Below, one piece after another: positions 1 through 7,048 of a DNA stretch of 64,000 nucleotides; the stretch's first letter is position 1, and each line of letters starts with the position of its first letter. The position numbers were made by a program, and so were the translations under genes. Origin of the DNA: Hydrogenophaga sp. (GTDB taxonomy: Bacteria; Pseudomonadota; Gammaproteobacteria; Burkholderiales; Burkholderiaceae_C); assembly GCF_030373245.1 (NCBI RefSeq), contig NZ_JAUCZF010000004.1:186001-250000 (forward strand), written 5' to 3'. Under the pieces are notes generated by a model. That model was not told the DNA's origin and ran no database searches. It worked only from the letters and a program-made list of their open reading frames with translations.

Positions 1-1
1 C

Positions 2-676
2 CGCGGCATCGACGTGCCCACCATCACCCACGTGTTCAACTTCGGTCTTCCGATGAAGGCGGAGGACTACACCCACCGCATCGGCCGCACCGGTCGTGCC
101 GGCCGCGATGGCCTGGCCGTGACCTTCGCCGAAATGCGCGATCGCCGCAAGATTTTCGACATCGAGGCCTTCACGCGACAGCGCATCACCGTGGACACCG
201 TGACCGGCATGGAGCCACGCCAGCGTGCGCCGATGAATGAGCCCATGGGCCGCGGTGCGCCAGGCCGCAACTACGCCAACGCACGAGGCAATGACCGCTT
301 TGGTGGTGATCGCCGCGGTGCACCGGCGCGTGGTCCGCGTTTCGAAGGCCGGGGCGATGCGCCGCGCTTTGAAGGCAACCGCAACGATGCACCTCGCGCT
401 GACAACCGCTTCGACCCGCGCAGCGCGCCGCGCGCTGACAACCGCTTCGATCGAGGCGGCGACAGCCGCCCAGCGCCGCGGGGCTTTGGCGATCGAGGTG
501 CTCCTGGCATGGGTGCTCGCCCTTCGGGCTTTTCCAACGCGCCGCGCAACGATCGCGGTGGTGATCGTTTCGCCGATCGCGGCACAGGCGAGCGCGCAGT
601 GATGCGCGGTGAATTTGCACCGCGTCGCCCGGCTGGTGCGCCTTCGCGCCCGGTGGCGCGCCGCAATCCTCGCTGA
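2..676 (+). CDS. DEAD-box ATP-dependent RNA helicase, C-terminal part (5' end outside window)
   Basis: This is the end of a superfamily 2 RNA helicase, which unwinds RNA duplexes with ATP in ribosome assembly or mRNA turnover. The frame is open from the window edge. It reads RGIDVP, then FGLP and [15 protein letters not shown], which are helicase motifs V and VI including the arginine finger. After about residue 80 the protein becomes a low-complexity basic tail rich in Arg, Gly, Asp and Asn, with RFEG and ADNRFD repeats, typical of the disordered RNA-binding tails of RhlE-like enzymes. The stop at 674-676 is followed by a strong terminator. The family is clear; the subfamily (RhlE or another) cannot be settled without the missing N-terminus. 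Confidence 0.9.
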   Translation, partial: RGIDVPTITHVFNFGLPMKAEDYTHRIGRTGRAGRDGLAVTFAEMRDRRKIFDIEAFTRQRITVDTVTGMEPRQRAPMNEPMGRGAPGRNYANARGNDRFGGDRRGAPARGPRFEGRGDAPRFEGNRNDAPRADNRFDPRSAPRADNRFDRGGDSRPAPRGFGDRGAPGMGARPSGFSNAPRNDRGGDRFADRGTGERAVMRGEFAPRRPAGAPSRPVARRNPR

Positions 677-694
677 GCACTTTGCAGCAACAAC

Positions 695-727
695 AAAAAA
701 GCCGGACGTTTCGTCCGGCTTTTTTTT
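695..727. terminator. Bidirectional intrinsic terminator
   Basis: A perfect stem GCCGGACG/CGTCCGGC with a TTT loop is flanked by A6 on the left and T8 on the right, so it can stop transcription on both strands. It lies between the convergent helicase gene (+) and tRNA-Ala (-). Confidence 0.9.
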
Positions 728-731
728 CGTT

Positions 732-807
<76 letters not shown>

Positions 808-858
808 GTGCGAAAACTTTAGCAGAGACCAGTTCGATCGGTGGCAGCTATTGGGTCC

Positions 859-1764
859 TCAGCGCATGCCGTTGCGCTGCGCGAGTTCGACGAACAGAGC
901 GGAATGGTCGAGATCACCCAGGCCGTGCTCTACCGCCTGCGAAAACAGCTGCTCGAAGAGGGTGGTGATCGGCGCCTCGAAGCCCACGGCCTGTGCGGTG
1001 GTGAGGGCATTGCGCATGTCCTTGAGCTGCACCGTGATGGCGGCGCGCTTGGTGAAGTCGCGCTGCACCATGCGCTCGCCGTGCACCTGCAGGATGCGGC
1101 TGTCGGCAAAGCCTCCGGTGATCGCCTGGCGCACCTGGCCCATGTCGGCGCCACCTTTTTCGCACATCAGCAAGGCCTCGGCGACCGCACCAATGGTGAT
1201 GCCGACGATCATCTGGTTGGCCAGTTTGGCAAGCTGACCCGCGCCATGAGGGCCCACATGAGTGAGCCTGCCCAGAGCTTCGAGCACAGGCCGGGCGCGT
1301 TCTACACCGGCAGCCTCGCCGCCGGCCATGATGGCCAGTGTGCCTTGCTCGGCGCCCACTGTGCCACCGGAAACCGGCGCGTCCATGTGCTGTGCACCGT
1401 GCGAGGCCAGGCGTTGGGCCTGATCACGTGCCTGCGCCGGCAAGATGGACGACATGTCGATCACGAGCGTGCCGGGGCGTATGGCCGCGAGGGTATCGGG
1501 ATGCATGAGCACCGACTCCACCACCTCACCGTTTTCCAGCAGTGTGATCACCAGGTCGGCCTGTGCCACTGCCTCGGCAGCCGAATCGGCCACCCTGGCG
1601 CCGAACGGCAGCAGGCGCTCGGCTTTGCTGCGCGATCGATTCCAGGCGCGCACCGGTATGTTGGCCTCGCACAGGCGCCGTGCCATGGGAAAACCCATGA
1701 GGCCGATGCCGAGCACGGCCACAGTCGGTGAGGAAGGTGTTGCGGCTGGTGCGGTGTGGTTCAT
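859..1764 (-). CDS. NAD(P)-dependent beta-hydroxyacid dehydrogenase (3-hydroxyisobutyrate dehydrogenase / tartronate semialdehyde reductase family)
   Basis: This 301-residue cytosolic oxidoreductase interconverts a beta-hydroxyacid and its semialdehyde. The N-terminus carries a Rossmann motif GIGLMGFPMA close to the start, followed by the substrate-binding DAPVSGGTVGAE signature and the GQLAKLANQM segment, whose Lys is the catalytic base of the family. The start chosen is the ATG at 1764 with a short GAG 9 nt before it; an in-frame extension to 1821 has no family match. The substrate cannot be fixed from sequence: 3-hydroxyisobutyrate, tartronate semialdehyde or succinic semialdehyde are all possible. 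No pathway partner sits next to it. Confidence 0.85.
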   Translation of the reverse strand: MNHTAPAATPSSPTVAVLGIGLMGFPMARRLCEANIPVRAWNRSRSKAERLLPFGARVADSAAEAVAQADLVITLLENGEVVESVLMHPDTLAAIRPGTLVIDMSSILPAQARDQAQRLASHGAQHMDAPVSGGTVGAEQGTLAIMAGGEAAGVERARPVLEALGRLTHVGPHGAGQLAKLANQMIVGITIGAVAEALLMCEKGGADMGQVRQAITGGFADSRILQVHGERMVQRDFTKRAAITVQLKDMRNALTTAQAVGFEAPITTLFEQLFSQAVEHGLGDLDHSALFVELAQRNGMR

Positions 1765-1832
1765 GTCATGCTCAATCGGACGATCCCAAAATTGTAGGCG
1801 CCATGTGCGCAATGGTTCCAAGAGCTGCGTGA

Positions 1833-1838
1833 CACAAT
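1833..1838 (+). promoter_or_regulatory. Candidate -10 element of a near-leaderless promoter (alpha/beta hydrolase)
   Basis: CACAAT ends 9 nt before the ATG at 1848, with no Shine-Dalgarno sequence between. The expected transcription start would leave only a few nucleotides of leader. No good -35 hexamer is visible. Confidence 0.4.
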
Positions 1839-1847
1839 GGCGCGACC

Positions 1848-2744
1848 ATGAATCTCAAATCCGTTTCCTCCAACCGTTCCGATCCGGCCTGGCTGGATCT
1901 TCAGTACAACAACCGTGCTCTGGTACCCGAGCATGCGGCGCATTTTGAGCGCTGGGCGGCGGCCTCCGCTCAGGCGCGCCAGGGCTTGCCATGCCTGCTC
2001 GATGTGGCCTATGGCCACGGTCCGGGCGAGACGCTTGACGTCTTTCCCGCGCCGCGCAAACACGGGCGCCCGCCTGCGCCGGTCTTGGTGTTCATTCATG
2101 GCGGCTACTGGCGCAGCCTGGACAAGTCCGATCACTCCTTCATCGCGCCGGCTTTTGTCAAACAGGGCGCTTGCGTGGTGATTCCCAACTACGCACTGTG
2201 TCCGGCGGTCACCATCCCCCAGATTGCGCTGCAGATGACGCAGGCGCTGGCCTGGGTGTACCGGTATATCGGTACACATGGCGGTGACCCTCAGCGCATC
2301 ACCTTGGTGGGCCATTCGGCCGGAGGCCACCTGGCCGCCATGATGCTGGCCTGCCAGTGGTCACTGGTAGGGCAAGACCTGCCGGACGCACTGGTGCAAA
2401 GCGCGATGTCGATCTCGGGCGTATTTGACCTCGAGCCGCTGCGCCACACTCCGTTTCTGAAGGACTCGCTGCGCCTGACGCCCAGACAGGTGAGCCAGGC
2501 CAGCCCCGCAGGTTTTGCGGCGCCGCCACTGCAGGACGGCCGTGGTGAGCTGATTGCGGTGGCAGGCGCGGACGAAAGCGATGAGTTCGTGCGCCAGAAC
2601 CAGCTCATTCAATCCGCTTGGGGCAAAGAGATCGTGCCCGTGTGCGAAACCTTGCCGGGGCTGAACCATTTCAGCGTGCTGGAAGCCCTGGTCGACCCCC
2701 GGCACCGCCTGCACAAGCTGGCGAAGCAGTTGCTCAAAGACTGA
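1848..2744 (+). CDS. Alpha/beta hydrolase, arylformamidase-like
   Basis: This 298-residue serine hydrolase probably cleaves a small ester or amide. The oxyanion-hole motif HGGYW is at residues 84-88, the nucleophile elbow GHSAGG at 155-160 (Ser157), and a late His in the GLNHFS segment near 274 completes the triad. HGGxW is typical of kynurenine formamidases and related carboxylesterases, but no tryptophan-catabolism gene is nearby, so the substrate is unknown. There is no signal peptide, so it should be cytosolic. The gene stands alone, divergent from the dehydrogenase, and ends shortly before a copy of the intergenic repeat. Confidence 0.8.
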   Translation: MNLKSVSSNRSDPAWLDLQYNNRALVPEHAAHFERWAAASAQARQGLPCLLDVAYGHGPGETLDVFPAPRKHGRPPAPVLVFIHGGYWRSLDKSDHSFIAPAFVKQGACVVIPNYALCPAVTIPQIALQMTQALAWVYRYIGTHGGDPQRITLVGHSAGGHLAAMMLACQWSLVGQDLPDALVQSAMSISGVFDLEPLRHTPFLKDSLRLTPRQVSQASPAGFAAPPLQDGRGELIAVAGADESDEFVRQNQLIQSAWGKEIVPVCETLPGLNHFSVLEALVDPRHRLHKLAKQLLKD

Positions 2745-2788
2745 GTTGAGTCAAAGGCCCCTCGCCATCGAGGTGCGTTGATTCAGGG

Positions 2789-2863
2789 ATGCCGCGGAAC
2801 TGGCTTCGCCAGGCCGCAGGTATCGCCCCCTGGGGGTCATGCCGCAAGCGACTCGGGGGTGGG
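2789..2863 (+). repeat. GC-rich intergenic repeat, copy A
   Basis: This is one of five copies of a roughly 75-85 bp modular element built of short hairpins: CTGGC-TTCG-CCAG, then CCCCCTGGGGG, then a GCCGnAGGC-like unit ending in a G-run. It sits just 3' of guaC. It is inverted relative to copy B on the other side of guaC and is somewhat degenerate, with GCCGCAAGCG in place of the usual GCCGAAGGCG. Confidence 0.75.
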
Positions 2864-2864
2864 T

Positions 2865-3842
2865 TTACATGAACAGATGCTCGCCCGCATTGTCCCCACC
2901 CAGAATGACGTAGTTCACCTTGCGCACGTCCATCAACCTGGTGCCGCCGGCATAGCTGATCGAGCTTTGCACGTCCTGCTCCATTTCGGTGAGCGTTTGC
3001 GCCAGCGTGCCCTTCACGGGCTCCAGGATGCGCTTGCCTTCCACGTGCTTGTACTCGCCTTTGTTGAAGTCGCTCGCCGAGCCGTAGTACTCCTTGTAGA
3101 GCACGCCATCGACCTCGACTGTCTGCCCGGGCGACTCTTGGTGGCCCGCAAACAGCGAGCCGATCATGACCATGGACGCGCCAAACCGGATACTCTTGGC
3201 GATGTCCCCATGGCTGCGGATACCGCCGTCGGCAATGATGGGTTTGGTGGCCACGCGCGCGCACCACTTGAGCGCGCTCAGCTGCCAGCCACCGGTGCCG
3301 AAACCGGTCTTGAGCTTGGTGATGCAGACCTTGCCCGGGCCCACTCCCACCTTGGTCGCATCTGCGCCCCAGGTCTCCAGGTCAATCACCGCTTCGGGCG
3401 TGGCCACGTTGCCAGCGATCACGAAGGACATCGGCAGCTTTTCTTTCAAATAACCGATCATGGCCTTCACCGTGTCGGCATGGCCATGGGCGATGTCGAT
3501 GGTGATGTATTCGGGCGCCAGTCCTTCGGCCGCGAAGCGATCCACCGTGGCGTAGTCCGCCGCCTTGACGCCGAGCGAGATCGACGCGTAAACGCCTTGA
3601 TCGCGCATCTGCTGTACAAACTTCACGTTGTCCAGGTCGAAGCGGTGCATCACATAGAAGTAGCCGTTTTGCGCCAACCACAGGCTGATCTTCTCGTCGA
3701 TCACCGTCTTCATGTTGGCCGGCACCACCGGCAGACGGAAGCTGCGCCCGCCCAGTTCAACGCTGGTATCGCACTCGGATCGGCTTTCCACGCGGCACTT
3801 GCGCGGCAGCAGCAGGATGTTGTCGTAGTCGAAGATTTCCAT
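2865..3842 (-). CDS. guaC: GMP reductase
   Basis: This 325-residue enzyme of the IMPDH/GMPR TIM-barrel family converts GMP to IMP with NADPH and release of ammonia, returning guanine nucleotides to the purine pool. The catalytic cysteine lies in GPGKVCITK, followed by GGWQLS and the phosphate-binding [20 protein letters not shown]. There is no CBS-domain insertion, which separates it from IMP dehydrogenase. The start is the ATG at 3842 (MEIFDYDN); an upstream TTG at 3854 gives only four more residues. The gene is flanked on both sides by inverted copies of the intergenic repeat, and copy B begins about 14 bp before the start codon, leaving little room for its own promoter. Confidence 0.92.
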   Translation of the reverse strand: MEIFDYDNILLLPRKCRVESRSECDTSVELGGRSFRLPVVPANMKTVIDEKISLWLAQNGYFYVMHRFDLDNVKFVQQMRDQGVYASISLGVKAADYATVDRFAAEGLAPEYITIDIAHGHADTVKAMIGYLKEKLPMSFVIAGNVATPEAVIDLETWGADATKVGVGPGKVCITKLKTGFGTGGWQLSALKWCARVATKPIIADGGIRSHGDIAKSIRFGASMVMIGSLFAGHQESPGQTVEVDGVLYKEYYGSASDFNKGEYKHVEGKRILEPVKGTLAQTLTEMEQDVQSSISYAGGTRLMDVRKVNYVILGGDNAGEHLFM

Positions 3843-3855
3843 AAGGACTTTCAAT

Positions 3856-3938
3856 CACCCCCGCGGCGCCTTCGGCACCATGCCCTCAAGGGGGCGCCAC
3901 TGGCGGCCTGGCAAAGCCAGTTCCGCGGTGGCCTGGGG
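3856..3938 (-). repeat. GC-rich intergenic repeat, copy B (inverted relative to A)
   Basis: The reverse complement matches copy A closely: CCGCGGAACTGGC, the TTTG hairpin, GCCAGGCCGC, a GCGCCCCC...GGG unit, then GCCGAAGGCGCCGCGGGGG. It lies between guaC and the uvrD promoter. Confidence 0.8.
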
Positions 3939-4110
3939 CTTCGCGCGATTCGGGATGGGTCTGGCAAGGCGAAAAAAAACCGGGCGCAACTGCTTGGGCC
4001 CGGTGGCTGATTGTAGGCGGATAGGGCGCTATGTGCGGTACTCGCAGAATTGCGCGGCGTATGAGGCTCATATGGAGCGGCATATGGCAGTCGCAGCGCT
4101 GAGGGCTTCC

Positions 4111-4116
4111 TACAAT
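4111..4116 (+). promoter_or_regulatory. -10 element of a probable leaderless promoter (uvrD)
   Basis: TACAAT is followed by exactly 7 nt and then the uvrD ATG at 4124. No Shine-Dalgarno sequence fits. Normal sigma-70 geometry would start the transcript at the ATG itself. Confidence 0.55.
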
Positions 4117-4123
4117 CCCCGTC

Positions 4124-6532
4124 ATGCTGTTTGAAGATTCCACCGCTCCCTCGCCGCTCCTCGCAGGCCTCAACCCCGAGCAGGCGGCCGCCGTGACCTT
4201 GCCGCCAGAGCATGCGCTCATCCTGGCGGGGGCGGGCTCGGGGAAGACCCGGGTGCTGACGACCCGCATCGCCTGGTTGCTGCAGACCGGGCAGGTCGGT
4301 CCTGGCGGCATCCTGGCCGTGACCTTCACCAACAAGGCTGCCAAGGAGATGATGACGCGCCTGTCCAGCATGTTGCCGGTCAACGTGCGCGGCATGTGGA
4401 TCGGCACTTTTCACGGCCTGTGCAACCGCTTCCTGCGGGCGCACCACAAGCTCGCCGGCTTGCCGCAAAGCTTTCAAATCCTCGACACACAGGACCAGCT
4501 CTCGGCGATCAAGCGCCTTTGTAAACAGTTCAACGTCGACGATGAGCGCTTTCCGCCCAAGCAGGTGCAGTACTTCATCAGCGGTTGCAAGGAAGATGGG
4601 CAACGCCCTGGCGACGTCAAGGTGCGCGACGAAGAAACGCGCAAGAAGGTAGAGCTTTACCAGCTCTACGAAGAGCAATGCCAGCGCGAAGGCGTGGTGG
4701 ATTTTGGCGAGCTCATGCTGCGCAGCTACGAGGTCTTGCGCGACAACGACCCGGTGCGCGAACACTACCAGCGGCGCTTCAAGCACATCCTGATCGACGA
4801 GTTCCAGGATACCAACCGTCTGCAGTACGCGTGGATCAAGATGTTCAGCACGCCACCGATCGAGGGGCTCACGCCGGCTGGCAATGCGGTGTTCGCGGTG
4901 GGTGATGATGACCAGAGTATTTACGCCTTTCGTGGGGCACGCGTGGGCAACATGGCCGACTTTGTGCGCGAATTTCGCGTGGCGCACCAGATCAAGCTGG
5001 AGCAGAACTACCGCAGCGCCAGCAACATCCTCGATTCGGCCAACCAGCTGATCGCCAACAACAGCCGACGCCTCGGCAAAAACCTGCGCACCGACGCCGG
5101 CGCTGGCGAGCCGGTTCGCGTGTTCGAGGCCACCAGCGATTTTGCCGAGGCGCAATGGATGGTGGACGAGATGAAGCAGCTCGCGCGCGAGGATGTGCCC
5201 AAGCGCGAGATGGCGATTCTCTACCGCAGCAACGCACAAAGTCGCGTGGTCGAGACGGCGCTGTTCAACGCTGGCATGCCGTACCGCGTGTACGGAGGTC
5301 TGAGGTTTTTTGAACGCGCCGAGATCAAGCACGCGCTGGCCTATCTGCGCCTGCTGGAGAACCCACACGACGACACCAGCTTCTTGCGCGTGGTGAATTT
5401 CCCGGCGCGTGGCATTGGTGCGCGGAGCATCGAGCAGCTGCAGGACGTGGCGCGCGGCGCCGGTTGTTCGCTGCACGATGCGGTGAGTGCGGTCACTGGC
5501 CGCGCTGGCGTGGCCATCGGTACTTTTGTGGCGAAGCTGGACGTGATGCGCGAGCAGACCGAGGGCCGTACGCTGCGAGAGATCATCGAGCTGGTGCTCG
5601 CGCACAGCGGCCTGATCGAGCACTACCGCACCGAGCGCGAAGGCCAGGACCGGGTGGAGAACCTGGAGGAACTGGTCAACGCGGCCGAAAGCTTTGTGAG
5701 CATCGAAGGTTTTGGCCGCGACGCGGTCGCGCTGCCGGTGGATGAACTGGGCCAGGCCCTGACGCAAAGCCCGGTGAGCCAGGGACTGGATCCGGCAACG
5801 CCGCTGCTCGACGAGCCGCTGGCGCCGGATGCTGAAACGGGCGAGACGCTCAGCCCGCTGGCGGCCTTCCTGACCCACGCGGCCTTGGAGTCGGGCGACA
5901 ACCAGGCCCAGGCCGGGCAGGACGCGGTGCAGCTCATGACGGTGCACGCGGCCAAGGGCCTCGAATTCGACTGCGTATTCATCACCGGTATGGAGGAGGG
6001 CCTGTTCCCGCACGAAAACGCCATGAGCGATCACGATGGGCTGGAAGAAGAACGACGCCTGATGTATGTGGCCATCACGCGCGCGCGCAAGCGCCTCTAT
6101 CTCAGCCATTCGCAGACGCGCATGCTGCATGGCCAGACCCGCTACAACCTCAAGAGCCGCTTCTTTGACGAGCTGCCCGAAGCCTGTCTGAAATGGCTCA
6201 CGCCGCAGCAGCCGGCCTGGGGTGGGACAGCCGCAGCGTCTGGCAGCTGGTCTGGTGGGCGCGGTGGCGCCGCGGCGCTGCAGCCAGCCTGGTCACCGGG
6301 CTGGGCGTCGGGCAGCGACCCCAAAGGTCTGGGTGGAAAGAGCAACCCCGAACCCGATCGCGGCACCGACATCAAGGCCGGTCAAAAGGTGTTTCACAAC
6401 AAGTTTGGCGAAGGCAAGGTACTGGCGCTCGAAGGCGTTGGGCCTGATACGCGCGCCCAAGTCAACTTCACGCGGCACGGCGTGAAGTGGCTGGCACTCA
6501 GCGTGGCCAAGCTGACGCCGGTCGACGACTGA
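4124..6532 (+). CDS. uvrD: ATP-dependent DNA helicase UvrD/PcrA
   Basis: This 802-residue superfamily 1A 3'-5' DNA helicase acts in nucleotide-excision and mismatch repair and in clearing proteins from DNA. The Walker A motif AGAGSGKT is at residues 35-42. TFTNKAAKEM (motif Ia), DEFQDTN (motif II), GDDDQSIYAFRGA (motif III), QNYRS (motif IV), TVHAAKGLEF (motif V) and VAITRARKRL (motif VI) follow in order. The last 45 residues (FGEGKVLALEG...VKWL) form the small C-terminal RNA-polymerase-binding domain typical of UvrD/PcrA. The full family length is present. It is single-gene and read from a probable leaderless promoter. Confidence 0.95.
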   Translation: MLFEDSTAPSPLLAGLNPEQAAAVTLPPEHALILAGAGSGKTRVLTTRIAWLLQTGQVGPGGILAVTFTNKAAKEMMTRLSSMLPVNVRGMWIGTFHGLCNRFLRAHHKLAGLPQSFQILDTQDQLSAIKRLCKQFNVDDERFPPKQVQYFISGCKEDGQRPGDVKVRDEETRKKVELYQLYEEQCQREGVVDFGELMLRSYEVLRDNDPVREHYQRRFKHILIDEFQDTNRLQYAWIKMFSTPPIEGLTPAGNAVFAVGDDDQSIYAFRGARVGNMADFVREFRVAHQIKLEQNYRSASNILDSANQLIANNSRRLGKNLRTDAGAGEPVRVFEATSDFAEAQWMVDEMKQLAREDVPKREMAILYRSNAQSRVVETALFNAGMPYRVYGGLRFFERAEIKHALAYLRLLENPHDDTSFLRVVNFPARGIGARSIEQLQDVARGAGCSLHDAVSAVTGRAGVAIGTFVAKLDVMREQTEGRTLREIIELVLAHSGLIEHYRTEREGQDRVENLEELVNAAESFVSIEGFGRDAVALPVDELGQALTQSPVSQGLDPATPLLDEPLAPDAETGETLSPLAAFLTHAALESGDNQAQAGQDAVQLMTVHAAKGLEFDCVFITGMEEGLFPHENAMSDHDGLEEERRLMYVAITRARKRLYLSHSQTRMLHGQTRYNLKSRFFDELPEACLKWLTPQQPAWGGTAAASGSWSGGRGGAAALQPAWSPGWASGSDPKGLGGKSNPEPDRGTDIKAGQKVFHNKFGEGKVLALEGVGPDTRAQVNFTRHGVKWLALSVAKLTPVDD

Positions 6533-6538
6533 AACGGC

Positions 6539-6838
6539 TCAGGCAGACTTGCTCTCGGCTTGGCTGTCCTTGTGCTTGCCGGCCTTGGAGGATGGTGTGT
6601 CTTCCACCTGCACTGAAACGTCGATCAAACGAACCTTGCTGGCGTAGTACCGGTCCAGCCGCCATTCGATCATCACCTCAAACGCCAGCCCGAAGTCGTC
6701 GTAGTCAAGCTGGTACAACTCGCCTAGAACAAACGGCTTGTTCGTTTCGAGTGCGACCACCAGGGAAGACAGGGTTTTGGCAGCAACAGAGTCAGGTTGT
6801 TTCTCGATCAGTTTTCTGGCTTTTTTGAGTGCGAGCAT
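6539..6838 (-). CDS. Conserved hypothetical protein, 99 residues
   Basis: This is a small soluble protein starting MLALKKARKLIEKQ. It has a mainly helical N-terminus, an LGELYQLDYDDFGLAFEVM core and a highly charged Lys/Ser/Glu tail. I recognise no domain. The start at 6838 is preferred because the longer frame, up to 6943, adds residues that look like translated intergenic DNA. It converges on uvrD with a 6-nt gap. Its upstream region is shared with the divergent phoX gene, and one Pho-box-like site there faces this gene, so it may be phosphate-regulated; that is inference only. Confidence 0.65.
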   Translation of the reverse strand: MLALKKARKLIEKQPDSVAAKTLSSLVVALETNKPFVLGELYQLDYDDFGLAFEVMIEWRLDRYYASKVRLIDVSVQVEDTPSSKAGKHKDSQAESKSA

Positions 6839-6936
6839 GGGGCTTATCCGGTGTGCGAAAAAGTGCGTGGACGCGAGATCCTGAAGAGGAACAAAGCATT
6901 CACGATTTAAGGATACCGGGCTGTGCGCTGATTTTC

Positions 6937-6954
6937 GTGACAAAGAGATGACAA
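6937..6954 (-). promoter_or_regulatory. Pho-box-like site facing the 6539-6838 gene
   Basis: Read on the minus strand it is TTGTCAT-CTCT-TTGTCAC, two 7-bp direct repeats 11 bp apart, which is the arrangement of PhoB-binding Pho boxes (consensus CTGTCAT-N4-CTGTCAT). Confidence 0.5.
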
Positions 6955-6980
6955 GCTTAAGGGCCTGTCGGGCTCTTGGT

Positions 6981-6998
6981 CCGTCACGGGCTTGTCAC
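6981..6998 (+). promoter_or_regulatory. Pho-box-like site upstream of phoX
   Basis: CCGTCAC-GGGC-TTGTCAC has the same 11-bp period of GTCA half-sites as a Pho box, in the orientation of phoX and about 50 bp before its start codon. The first half-site is weaker than consensus. Confidence 0.5.
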
Positions 6999-7048
6999 GC
7001 CGCCAGCAGACCATTCGGGCTTCTTTCAACCCCGCATGGAGCCTCTGC

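Noticed and set aside
3851-6130. A long open frame antisense to uvrD that could look like a 759-residue protein
   Set aside because: It mirrors a full-length UvrD with all helicase motifs. GC-rich third positions routinely open such antisense frames, and its translation has no recognisable domain.
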